Shown: piece by piece, positions 1 to 9,492 of the stretch
Layout: every line of letters starts with the position of its first letter
How positions within the stretch are numbered: position 1 is the first letter of the stretch
NCBI GenBank assembly: GCA_020721805.1
Contig: DYMB01000001.1
Location: 169,261-233,260, forward strand
DNA length: 64,000 nucleotides
Reading direction: 5' to 3'
Source: Acetofilamentum sp.
GTDB taxonomy: Bacteria; Hydrothermota; 32-111
Position numbers and translations under genes: made by a program
Notes under the pieces: generated by a model
The model's input: the letters and a program-made list of their open reading frames with translations, nothing else
Told to the model about the DNA's origin: nothing
Database searches by the model: none

Positions 1-1676
1 TATTTTTTGGTATAATAACCTTTCTTGTTTCATCGGTTCAATATATACCTATACTTAGATTTTTGCCTGATGCTGCAAGAGGAGTTTCAAGAGATTATAA
101 TTATTCGATAAGCTGGTCGATGGGATTTCCAGATCTTATAGATATGTTTTTTCATGGTTTTTCTGGAGTAAATGTGAATGGGATAAACACATATTGGGGG
201 ATGAACCCGTTCAAACTACATCATTCCTATCCGGGAATAATTGTGATGTTTCTTGGAATCTCTGGAATATTCAGAAAAAATAAAAAACCCATAGAATCGT
301 TCTTCTCAATAATATTTTTTATAACACTTATAATATCACTTGGTGGAAATACTCCATTTTTTAAATTCTTCTGGAAACTTTTTCCCTATTTTGATAAATT
401 CAGAGCACCCGAGCTTATAATTTTTATAAACATATTTTCACTCGTTATTCTTTCATTGTTCGCTTTAAAAGAATTTGATAAAAAAAGTTTGAGTTTCTCT
501 TTTTATATTATACTAACTCTTGGTTTACTTATTCTTCTTTTCCCAGGATTTTTTGAAAATATCTTTTCAAAGAATATAATTCAAAATTTTTCCGATAATG
601 TAAGAAATATGAAATTGAACAATTTAAGAGTATGTTTGAACAATGTGAAAATTATAGTCCTTTTAAATCTTTTTGTGATCTCTATACTCTATTTTGTTAT
701 CACGAAGATAAAAAATTTAAAATTCTTCTTTCTTTTTATTTTCCTTTCGTTGTTTCAGTTTTTCGAGATGTATTATTTTACAAAGGATTATATAGTTGCT
801 GTTCCTTCTCCGGGAGAATATTATAAATCTGATGGAATTGTTTCAAAAATAAGAGAGGATATGGATCTTTTAAGAGTCTTTCCCATATCTTATGGAGAGA
901 ACGACTTTTTGAATCTCTATAAAATACAAACCATATCAGGGATACATCCAAGTCCATTCTATGAGTATCAGATTTTTGTTAACAACAGAAATTCGGTTAT
1001 GTTCAATTCCCAAACACTTTTTGAGAAAAAAAACAGGATAAAACTTTTAAATGTTAAGTATCTTATAACTCCCCAAATACCAGCCGATACAACAGGTTAC
1101 GATGAAAACACAAAAAATCTGATAATACTTTACCAGAATCTTTTTAGAAATATGGGATTTGAACCATACTACTATGGTGGAAAATATATGTTGCATAGAT
1201 CCGTCGATTTTCTTCCAAGATTCTTTGTTGTTGATTCTTTTGTTAAAGTTAAGAATGTTGATGAAGCAATATTTACAATCGATTCGGTAAGTTTTGACCC
1301 AAGAAGATTGGCAACCGTAGAAGATGAAAATTTTTCTTTTAGCGGATCGGATGAAAAACTCGTTTATTTTATCGATTCCATAAAGTATACTCCCAATATG
1401 GTCTATTTAAAGGTAAAATCAAGTAAAGATGCGATGCTTATCTTTTTGGATCAGTATTATAAAGCATGGAAGGTTAAAGTTAACGAAAGATCTGAAAAGT
1501 TGTATAAAGTTGATGGCATCTTTAGAGGGGTTAAAATAAAAAAAGGAACGAATGATGTTATATTCTTCTTTTCTTCAACCTTACAGATTTTTGCTTTTAT
1601 AATTTCATTGTTTGGAATATTAATAGTATATTTTGTTTTTATTATAGAAAAAAGGATATTGTTGAATAAAAATTAA
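1..1676 (+). CDS. YfhO-like multi-TM membrane protein, 5' truncated by window edge
   Basis: Frame 3 is open upstream of the listed start (FFGIITFLVSSVQYIPILRFLPDAARG...); many TM segments; YfhO-like layout. Confidence 0.65.
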   Translation, partial: FFGIITFLVSSVQYIPILRFLPDAARGVSRDYNYSISWSMGFPDLIDMFFHGFSGVNVNGINTYWGMNPFKLHHSYPGIIVMFLGISGIFRKNKKPIESFFSIIFFITLIISLGGNTPFFKFFWKLFPYFDKFRAPELIIFINIFSLVILSLFALKEFDKKSLSFSFYIILTLGLLILLFPGFFENIFSKNIIQNFSDNVRNMKLNNLRVCLNNVKIIVLLNLFVISILYFVITKIKNLKFFFLFIFLSLFQFFEMYYFTKDYIVAVPSPGEYYKSDGIVSKIREDMDLLRVFPISYGENDFLNLYKIQTISGIHPSPFYEYQIFVNNRNSVMFNSQTLFEKKNRIKLLNVKYLITPQIPADTTGYDENTKNLIILYQNLFRNMGFEPYYYGGKYMLHRSVDFLPRFFVVDSFVKVKNVDEAIFTIDSVSFDPRRLATVEDENFSFSGSDEKLVYFIDSIKYTPNMVYLKVKSSKDAMLIFLDQYYKAWKVKVNERSEKLYKVDGIFRGVKIKKGTNDVIFFFSSTLQIFAFIISLFGILIVYFVFIIEKRILLNKN

Positions 1677-1710
1677 ATTTTTTATATAATTTAATAAAGA
1701 TGGGGTCAAA

Positions 1711-2424
1711 ATGAAAACTCTGATCATTATACCTACATACAACGAAAAAGATAATATTAAAAAAATAATAAATGAGGTTTTAAGACAGGATCAATCGATA
1801 GATGTACTTATAATTGATGATAATTCTCCAGATGGAACAGCTGATATAGTAAGAAAGATGATGGAGGAAAACAAAAGGATCGACATCATTTCAAGGCCCA
1901 GGAAGATGGGGTTGGGAACAGCCTATGTTTTAGGTTTTGAGTATGCTATAAAAAACAACTATGATTTTGTTTTCGAAATGGATGCTGATTTTTCACACGA
2001 TCCACAAGATATAAAAAGATTTTTATCCCAGATCAAAGATAACGATCTTATTATAGGATCAAGATATTCTGATGGAGTGAGTGTTGTAAACTGGCCGATG
2101 AAAAGATTGCTTTTATCTTATTTTGCAAATATTTATGCAAAGATCGTTACGGGTGTTCCCATAGATGATCTCACAGGTGGATTCAAATGTTATAGAGTAT
2201 CATTTTTAAAAAACATAGATCTTTCAAAGATAAGATCCGATGGATACGCTTTTCAGATAGAAATAGATGTTAAGATATTCAGGAAAAAAGGAAGGATCAA
2301 AGAGATACCTATAATTTTTAAAGACAGGGTTGATGGATATTCGAAAATGAACAAAAAAATAATCTGGGAAGCTTTCTGGCTTGTATGGAGATTAAGGTTA
2401 TTAACATTGTTGGGTAAGTTATGA
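1711..2424 (+). CDS. GT2 polyprenol-phosphate mannosyltransferase (DPM1-like)
   Basis: IIPTYNEKDNI, DDNSPDGTADIV, DADFSHDP, IGSRYSDG, TGGFKCYR motifs. Confidence 0.85.
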   Translation: MKTLIIIPTYNEKDNIKKIINEVLRQDQSIDVLIIDDNSPDGTADIVRKMMEENKRIDIISRPRKMGLGTAYVLGFEYAIKNNYDFVFEMDADFSHDPQDIKRFLSQIKDNDLIIGSRYSDGVSVVNWPMKRLLLSYFANIYAKIVTGVPIDDLTGGFKCYRVSFLKNIDLSKIRSDGYAFQIEIDVKIFRKKGRIKEIPIIFKDRVDGYSKMNKKIIWEAFWLVWRLRLLTLLGKL

Positions 2425-3296
2425 TAAGTATTATTATAGTTACATACAATTCTGAAAAATTTATTAGAGAATGTATCAAAAGTATATATAGGTCTATAAA
2501 AAAAAATGATTTTGAGATAATCGTCGTTGATAACAACTCATCCGATAAAACATCTTCAATAGTTTACAGGGAATTTCCTGCTGTAAGGTTGATAAGGTTA
2601 AAAAAAAATTTAGGTTTTGCTAAAGCCAACAATATAGCTTTTGAAAGAAGTAAAGGCGATATAATTCTTCTTTTGAATCCTGATACGATCGTAACCGAAA
2701 AATCTATAGACAGGATGGCTGAATACATAAAGTATGACGATTCTGTAGGTGTTATCGGAGCCAAGTTGAAAAATTTTGATGGAACTCTTCAACTTTCATG
2801 CAGAAGATTTCCAAATTTTTTTAATGTTTTTTTTGGAAGGAAATCTTTGTTTAGATATATTTTCCCTTCAAATCCGATAAGCAAGGATTTTATGCTGGAG
2901 GATCTCGATTATGATAAAGTTCAGGATGTTGATTGGATAATGGGGGCATGTTTGATGACAAGAAGGGATATTGTATCAAATCTTGGTTTTTTTGATGAAA
3001 CTTTTAAATTGTTTGTAGAGGATACAGATCTCTGTTACAGGATAAAAAAATCAAACAGAAAAGTGATCTATCTTCCCGATGCTGTTATCTATCACTATCA
3101 TGGAGCAAGTGTTGGAGAAGGTTTTACAAAATCTCAAGTATATCACAATATCGGTATGTACAACTTTTTTAGAAAACATTTTATTAAAAATCCTTTAGTT
3201 AAAATTTTATTATACTATGCCATACTGATAAGACTCTGTTGTATCTTTATTTTTTCATTATTCATAAGGTTTCTTAAATCTATAAATATGGTATAA
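2421..3296 (+). CDS. GT2 glycosyltransferase (rhamnosyltransferase-like)
   Basis: VTYNSEKFI, VVDNNSSDKT, NPDTIV, WIMGACLMTRR, EDTDLCYR motifs. Confidence 0.85.
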   Translation: MISIIIVTYNSEKFIRECIKSIYRSIKKNDFEIIVVDNNSSDKTSSIVYREFPAVRLIRLKKNLGFAKANNIAFERSKGDIILLLNPDTIVTEKSIDRMAEYIKYDDSVGVIGAKLKNFDGTLQLSCRRFPNFFNVFFGRKSLFRYIFPSNPISKDFMLEDLDYDKVQDVDWIMGACLMTRRDIVSNLGFFDETFKLFVEDTDLCYRIKKSNRKVIYLPDAVIYHYHGASVGEGFTKSQVYHNIGMYNFFRKHFIKNPLVKILLYYAILIRLCCIFIFSLFIRFLKSINMV

Positions 3297-3312
3297 TCTT
3301 ATAGGGGAAAAA

Positions 3313-4143
3313 ATGGAAAAAACAAGTGAAAGGCTCGATCCTGAAGTTTTAAAGTCTACAGATGAAAACATAAACCTTTTAGTTTTTCATATTGCTACAT
3401 ATAAACTCATAAAAGGTTATGTTAAAGACAAAATTGTTCTCGATTTTGGTTGTGGGGAAGGATACGGTTCATCTATAATGAAAGATGTCGCCAAAAAAGT
3501 TGTTGGTGTTGATGTTTCATCCGATGTTATAATAAAAGCGAGAGAAAAATATCGGTTTGATAATCTTGAGTTTTTGTTTATTGACAAACTTGAAAAGAAA
3601 GGGCTGATGTTTCAGGACAAAACTTTTGATGTTGTTGTCGCTTCACAGGTATTCGAACATCTTGATAATTTCGATATTTTTTTTAAAGAGGTGAAAAGGA
3701 TTTTAAAGGATGATGGATTTTTGATATTAACGACACCAAATTCAAGTTTAAGGCTTTTACCTTTTCAAACACCGTGGAATCATCATCATAAAAGGGAGTT
3801 AAACTATTTTGAAATCGATTCCATGTTATCAAAATATTTTCCTTCATATAAGATCTTTGGCATAACATTTCTCGGAATTCCTCTTAGAAAAGAGATACGG
3901 AGAGTTACAAAACTTAAGATCTTTTTGTATCCTTTTACCAATATAGTTGTTCCCGAAAAGATCAAATTGAATGTTTTAAAAACATTGTGGGATATTTTCA
4001 GAAAACGGGATATATTATCTAAGATTTTAAAAAGAAAAAAAGAAAAATATTATGATGTCGATAAACTTACAAAAAGAGTTATAATCACCGATAATCCAAG
4101 AAAAAAATGGTTAAGTTTTATCTGCTTTTGTTATAAAAAATGA
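3313..4143 (+). CDS. Class I SAM-dependent methyltransferase
   Basis: VLDFGCGEGYGS and FDVVVASQVFEHL motifs; TATAAT and GGGG SD upstream. Confidence 0.8.
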   Translation: MEKTSERLDPEVLKSTDENINLLVFHIATYKLIKGYVKDKIVLDFGCGEGYGSSIMKDVAKKVVGVDVSSDVIIKAREKYRFDNLEFLFIDKLEKKGLMFQDKTFDVVVASQVFEHLDNFDIFFKEVKRILKDDGFLILTTPNSSLRLLPFQTPWNHHHKRELNYFEIDSMLSKYFPSYKIFGITFLGIPLRKEIRRVTKLKIFLYPFTNIVVPEKIKLNVLKTLWDIFRKRDILSKILKRKKEKYYDVDKLTKRVIITDNPRKKWLSFICFCYKK

Positions 4144-4703
4144 AAATAGGAGTTACAGGTAAATTCGGTAGTGGAAAATCTACCTTTTGTAATTTTTTAT
4201 CAAGGGGTAAAATTAAAATCGTATCCGGAGATGAGGAAGGTAAAGAACTTTTAAGAGAGAATTATAAAACCATTTTTGATCATCTCGGATTGATCCCCAC
4301 AAAAGATTATTTAGAAATTTTGAAGGATAATATAGTTAAAGATGAAACTATGTTTGTTAAATATAACAATTGGGTGTATACACATCTTCCTGATAGAATA
4401 ATTGATAAATGTGAGAAATATGATGATGTTATTTTTGATGCTGCATTGATATTTGAATGGCAGATAGATTATTATTTTGATCACATCATTCTTGTTCAGG
4501 ATGGGGATTTTGAAGAAAGATTCAGAAGAGTTTTTGAAAGTAAGAATGGAGTTGATAAAAACCTTTACAGACTTCTCGATAAATACCAATGGAGTGATGA
4601 TAGAAAAAGAATATTCAGCGATTTTGTTGTAGAAAACATTTCCTCTCTGGATAATTTAAAAAGGAGAGCAGATGAAATTTTTGGCAAAATTTTTAATACT
4701 TAA
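4140..4703 (+). CDS. coaE: Dephospho-CoA kinase-like P-loop kinase
   Basis: MKIGVTGKFGSGKSTFCNFL P-loop, D-rich downstream motif, size. Confidence 0.75.
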   Translation: MKIGVTGKFGSGKSTFCNFLSRGKIKIVSGDEEGKELLRENYKTIFDHLGLIPTKDYLEILKDNIVKDETMFVKYNNWVYTHLPDRIIDKCEKYDDVIFDAALIFEWQIDYYFDHIILVQDGDFEERFRRVFESKNGVDKNLYRLLDKYQWSDDRKRIFSDFVVENISSLDNLKRRADEIFGKIFNT

Positions 4704-5547
4704 CATTCTTTTTTTTTCAGTTATCAATCTTTCTACAAAAGAGTTTGATGAAAAGTTTTCTTTTTCTCTTTTAAAAGAACAGTGCTCTTTTGGCCCAAGG
4801 GTTCCCGGAACGGAATCTCATGAAAGATGTGTCCAACTGATCGTTGAACTGTTAAAAAACTATGTTGATAGTGTTTATGTTCAAACTTTTAAAAGGAAGG
4901 TTTCATATTCCAAACAAAAGATAGAGTTTAAAAATATAGTAGGTATACTCAACCCGGAGAAGGAAGAAAATATAATGTTTTTTTCACATTATGATTCAAG
5001 GCCTTTTTCAAATATAAAGAATAGAGCCATAGATGGAGCAAATGATGGTGCATCCTCTACTGCGTTACTTTTGGGTCTTGCAAAATTTTTTAAGGAAAAT
5101 GATTTCAAAGAAAGGATAGATTTTGTCTTTTTTGATGCGGAGGATGGTGGCAGGATAAATCACCCTGACGAATGGTTTTTGGGTTCAAAGTATTTTGCTA
5201 AAAATTATAAAGGCAAAATTCCAAAAATGGCGATACTATTAGATATGATAGGTGATAGCGACCTGAACATTAAAAGGGAGATAAATTCACAGATAGTCAA
5301 TACAAAACTTTATGACAAAATTTTTAAGACGGCAAAAAAACTGAATAAAAAAAATTTTGTTGATAAATTAGGTTTCTACATAGAGGATGATCATATCCCC
5401 TTAAATGAGAAAGGGTTTAGGTGTGTGGATTTGATAGACATAGAATACAAATATTGGCATACGGTTGATGATACACCAGACAAATGTTCATCTAAAAGTT
5501 TAAAGGATGTGGCGGAGGTTATCATTGAAACGGTATACGACAGATAA
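4672..5547 (+). CDS. Secreted M28-family peptidase / glutaminyl-cyclase-like
   Basis: Signal peptide; GPRVPGTESH, FSHYDSRP, DGANDGASSTALLL, FFDAEDGG, WHTVDDTPDKC; overlaps coaE by 32 bp. Confidence 0.85.
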   Translation: MKFLAKFLILNILFFSVINLSTKEFDEKFSFSLLKEQCSFGPRVPGTESHERCVQLIVELLKNYVDSVYVQTFKRKVSYSKQKIEFKNIVGILNPEKEENIMFFSHYDSRPFSNIKNRAIDGANDGASSTALLLGLAKFFKENDFKERIDFVFFDAEDGGRINHPDEWFLGSKYFAKNYKGKIPKMAILLDMIGDSDLNIKREINSQIVNTKLYDKIFKTAKKLNKKNFVDKLGFYIEDDHIPLNEKGFRCVDLIDIEYKYWHTVDDTPDKCSSKSLKDVAEVIIETVYDR

Positions 5548-5857
5548 AATCTTTTTCATTTTGTCTATAACCGTTTTGCTTTTCTCTCTGTCCTTGTTTT
5601 TTTTAAAACAGCATTTTTCAAAGAGTTTTGAATATGCCATAGTTGAAACTGAAAAAAGACTGTATGATGTTAACAGGATAGGCTTTGAGGAATTGAAAGA
5701 TATTCCAGGTGTAGGAGAAAAAACAGCCGAAAATATCATACACCTTAGAGATAGTCTTAAAGGTTTTAAATCTATAAAAGATCTTTTAAAAGTTAAAGGG
5801 ATAAAGGAAAAGAGGTTAAAGACTCTGATGAAATATTTTTATGTTGATGAAGATTGA
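5525..5857 (+). CDS. ComEA-like membrane-anchored helix-hairpin-helix protein
   Basis: TM plus NRIGFEELKDIPGVGEKTAENIIHLRD; probable TTG start at 5525 behind GGCGGAGG rather than the listed ATG at 5507. Confidence 0.75.
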   Translation: MKRYTTDKIFFILSITVLLFSLSLFFLKQHFSKSFEYAIVETEKRLYDVNRIGFEELKDIPGVGEKTAENIIHLRDSLKGFKSIKDLLKVKGIKEKRLKTLMKYFYVDED

Positions 5858-6689
5858 TAAAGTCGATTTTGATTTTTATGAAAAAGAATCTTTTAATTAT
5901 TATGGATACAACATATTCGTTTCAAAAAAATATCTTGAGTCTTTTAATTTTTTTAAAAATATCAGTTTCAATTCTATTTCTTCAAATGGTAAAATTCTGG
6001 CTTTATTCCCAGTTAACGAAAGAAAAATATTTTTTCATAAAATTTTTTTAACACCACAGTTCACACAGTTTTTTAATTTGATTTTTAAAAAGAATTTTAA
6101 GAGTGAAGAAGAAAAATTTTTCACCTATAGGGATATAATCTATACCTATTCAAACCATCTAAAGAAAAATTATTTATATTTTTCTATCCCTTTATCGTTT
6201 GATTTTTTTGATATGAGATTTTTCATCTGGAACGGCATAAAAACTCTACCCCTCTATACATATGTTCTACAAAATTTTAAAACAAATAGGGATTTTGAGA
6301 ACGATCCTTCTTTTTTAGAAATCTATGATGTGGAGGGGCTCTTCGAAAGTTTTCAACTTTCATACAAGGGAAATATGCATATAGAGAAAAAAAATTTTAT
6401 TTTCCTTATTAAAAATTTAATGGAAAAAAAACTTTTAAGGATATTCTCAAATTCAACGGCAAAAATTGCTTTACTTTACGATGAACAAAATAAAACCGCA
6501 TTCACTTATATAATTTCAGGAAAAGAGACCGCAAGACTGATCGAGCAGATTTATTCTAATGGTTTTCTTGATGGATACACTCTTGACCTCAGTGGAGCGA
6601 ATACGGAGAGAATAGCAAAATATAAGAGTAAATTGAAACCCGAATTAAAAATTTATTTTAAAATAGAAAAATCGTATGTTATCGGTTGA
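5841..6689 (+). CDS. Putative FemAB/GNAT-like acyltransferase
   Basis: FIWNGIKTLPLYTYVL and LDGYTLDLSGANTERIAKYKSKLKPELKIYFKIEKS resemble FemAB-like folds; weak similarity by eye. Confidence 0.4.
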   Translation: MLMKIDKVDFDFYEKESFNYYGYNIFVSKKYLESFNFFKNISFNSISSNGKILALFPVNERKIFFHKIFLTPQFTQFFNLIFKKNFKSEEEKFFTYRDIIYTYSNHLKKNYLYFSIPLSFDFFDMRFFIWNGIKTLPLYTYVLQNFKTNRDFENDPSFLEIYDVEGLFESFQLSYKGNMHIEKKNFIFLIKNLMEKKLLRIFSNSTAKIALLYDEQNKTAFTYIISGKETARLIEQIYSNGFLDGYTLDLSGANTERIAKYKSKLKPELKIYFKIEKSYVIG

Positions 6690-8124
6690 AGACAGAAGAA
6701 AAGAAAAAACAGAAGATTTTGAGCTGATAAAAAATATCTTTTTATCATTTTTATATACCGTCGAATTCCCTTATTCAAAAAATAAAATTATATATACAGA
6801 CAGCATGGAAAATTTCAAATCTGGAGTTGTTTATATTCTCGAGGATAAAAGGCTTTATAATGGTGTTATACATAATATTGAAAAGATTAACGATGGTTTC
6901 ATATTGAATAAAATTTATTTGAATTTAAAAGATTATAATGATCTTTTCTACATTGAATCGAATTCACTCATTCTAAAGTTTGATATATTTTCATTGATTC
7001 ACTCTTCGATATATAGAGAGTTTGTTTTTGAAAAAAAAGAATTTTTTGAGAGTATTAACATTTTGAGAAGAAAACCATATCTTGAAAAAATTATTATAAA
7101 TATTTCCGAGAGTATGAAAAATTTCTTTTTAAATAACGATGGTCAATTTTTGGAAATCGAAAAGAATAAACCGACCCTGATCCTTTCTTTCGATATCGAT
7201 AGGATCAAATTTTTCAACTGGAAAAAGGATATATATCATTACCTAAAAAATGTTTTTACAAAAAATAAATTTTCGAAAGAATATCTCAATATTAAAAGAA
7301 CATACAAAAATAAGGATCCATGGGACAGGGTTGACGAAATTTTAAACATACTTGAAGATATAAAAAAGGATGCGACTTTTTATCTGTTTGTTAAAAATAA
7401 AGATATATTTACAAAAAGGTATCCGTTAAGCGAAACTAAAAAGATATTCAATAAAGTTTCAAAGGATAATACAGTAGGACTTCATCTTTCATATGAATCC
7501 TTTACAGACAAGAATTTGATTGAAAAAGAAATAAAAACTTTTAAAACGATATTCAAAAAGGAGAGGATAGATGTAAGATTCCATTTTCTGAACAGACCCG
7601 ATAAAAGAGTTTTGGAAATTTTACAAAATAATTCAGTGAGAAGCGATTCTTCACTTGGAAACAGAAGATCTTCAGGATTTTATTCCGGACTATCGAGTCC
7701 ATTTTTTATAGAGAGTGATATTCTACAGATACCTGTGATAACAATGGATAGTACTCTTTATTTTGAGGAATTGAAAGGGAAAGATCACTATAAAACCATT
7801 TCGGATCTGGTAGAGGATATCATATCCATAAATGGTTTTTTTACCTTTATCTTCCATCCATCGAGTCTTGACAATATATTCTACAAAGGTTTTTCAAAAT
7901 ATCTTTTCGATGTTATTGAAAAATGTAAAGACAGAAATTTTGAATTTCTAACCGTGGAAAAAATTGTTGATCTTTACAGTAAAAGAAAACTCTCTTTTAA
8001 ATCGGATGAAAACTTTTTTAGTCTTGATTCTTCTTTAAATGGTTTGTTAAAATTGTATGAAAGGAATGGAGTTAAAACTATAGATAAAAATTTTAAAATT
8101 TCTTTTAAAAAGGAAAAATTGTAA
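6676..8124 (+). CDS. Polysaccharide deacetylase-like protein
   Basis: LILSFDIDRIKF, DATFYLFVKNKD, VGLHLSYESF, RFHFLNRPDKRVLEILQNNSVRSDSSLGNRRSSGF order of a deacetylase-like barrel. Confidence 0.55.
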   Translation: MLSVEDRRKEKTEDFELIKNIFLSFLYTVEFPYSKNKIIYTDSMENFKSGVVYILEDKRLYNGVIHNIEKINDGFILNKIYLNLKDYNDLFYIESNSLILKFDIFSLIHSSIYREFVFEKKEFFESINILRRKPYLEKIIINISESMKNFFLNNDGQFLEIEKNKPTLILSFDIDRIKFFNWKKDIYHYLKNVFTKNKFSKEYLNIKRTYKNKDPWDRVDEILNILEDIKKDATFYLFVKNKDIFTKRYPLSETKKIFNKVSKDNTVGLHLSYESFTDKNLIEKEIKTFKTIFKKERIDVRFHFLNRPDKRVLEILQNNSVRSDSSLGNRRSSGFYSGLSSPFFIESDILQIPVITMDSTLYFEELKGKDHYKTISDLVEDIISINGFFTFIFHPSSLDNIFYKGFSKYLFDVIEKCKDRNFEFLTVEKIVDLYSKRKLSFKSDENFFSLDSSLNGLLKLYERNGVKTIDKNFKISFKKEKL

Positions 8125-8307
8125 AACAATTTTAATTCTTCTATTGGTATCAAACAAAAGTAAATCCACTGTAAATGTTTGAGAAATTTGACAAAATATG
8201 GTTGTGTGATCAAAACAAGAGTGGCAATACAGTGAAGGTAAAAAACTTTCTAAAGAACTTAAAAAAATAAAGGGTGTGAGTTTGAAGATGGTCACCTTGA
8301 ATATATC

Positions 8308-9456
8308 TTAATTTTCATACTCCTTTCTGATTTTTAAAAACTCATCTATGTTTGAAAGGAAAATGTCTACAAGTTTTCCATCAAAGTGTTTGAATTTCTG
8401 ATCTTCGATCTCTTTAAGTATTTTATCCAAAGGCCAGGGAGCCTTGTAGGGTCTTTTGGTTGAAAGAGCATCGAATACATCGACTATTGCAACTATTCTT
8501 CCTTCAATTGGAATATTTTCTCCTGAAAGGTTATTTGGATAACCTGTCCCATCAAATTTTTCATGGTGGTTTAGGGCTATGGATGATGCGAATTTGATCA
8601 ACTCCTCATTTGAACCGGATAGTATCTCATAGCCCATCGTAGTATGCTTCTTCATTATTTCCCATTCATCAGCGTTAAGTTTCGCCGGTTTTGTTAAAAT
8701 CGCATCAGGTATCCCAAGTTTGCCAATATCATGTAAAGGTGATGCATACAGAATCAGTTCACAAAAATGATCATCCATTTTTAATTTTCTTGCAAGTAAT
8801 TCTGAATATTTACTTATCCTTTTTATGTGGGAACCTGTATCCATATCCTTGTATTCGGCTGCAACGGATAGTCTGTATATCGTTTCAAGGTGTGCTTTTT
8901 TTATATTCTCCTTTAATTGAACATTTTTTATCGCCACCGCAGAAATGGAAGCGAAAGATTCGATTATTTTTTCCGTTTGTTTTGAAAAAACTATAATTCT
9001 ACCTGAATCGTCCTTGGAGTTTATGAGTTGCAATACACCGATGATATTTTTTTCATTATCTATCATTGGGACGGTTAACATTGATTTTGTTCTATAATTA
9101 TTTTTTTTATCAAACTCATCGTTGAAGGAGAATGGAAAATCTCTGGAGATTTTATAAACATCTTTTATGTTTAAAATTTTTTTTGTAATGGCAACATAAC
9201 CTGCTATCGATCTTTTATCCATATTCAAAACAAAAGTTTTCAACTTTGAATTTATCTCTTTTACTGAATCGTTCTGTGTAATTAAAAAGATCAACTTATC
9301 ATTCTCTTTCAAATAAAGTGATCCAGCATCAGCTCTGGTTATGTCTCTCGCTTTCTTTAAGATTATATCCAAAAGATTGTTGAGATTGGAGATTGAACTT
9401 ATCATTATGGAAATTTCGATAAGTTCATTTAATATTTCACTTCTATTCATTTTCAT
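8308..9456 (-). CDS. GAF plus HD-GYP domain protein (putative c-di-GMP phosphodiesterase)
   Basis: N-terminal GAF; HDIGKLGIPD and HHEKFDGTGYPNNLSGENIPIEGRIVAIVDVFDALS. Confidence 0.9.
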   Translation of the reverse strand: MKMNRSEILNELIEISIMISSISNLNNLLDIILKKARDITRADAGSLYLKENDKLIFLITQNDSVKEINSKLKTFVLNMDKRSIAGYVAITKKILNIKDVYKISRDFPFSFNDEFDKKNNYRTKSMLTVPMIDNEKNIIGVLQLINSKDDSGRIIVFSKQTEKIIESFASISAVAIKNVQLKENIKKAHLETIYRLSVAAEYKDMDTGSHIKRISKYSELLARKLKMDDHFCELILYASPLHDIGKLGIPDAILTKPAKLNADEWEIMKKHTTMGYEILSGSNEELIKFASSIALNHHEKFDGTGYPNNLSGENIPIEGRIVAIVDVFDALSTKRPYKAPWPLDKILKEIEDQKFKHFDGKLVDIFLSNIDEFLKIRKEYEN

Positions 9457-9492
9457 ATCTATATCATAATATCGATAAAACTATTGTCAAGT

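Noticed and set aside
8115-8133. AAAATTGTAAAACAATTTT palindrome as a terminator
   Set aside because: A/T-only short stem without clear U-tract; expected by chance at this composition.
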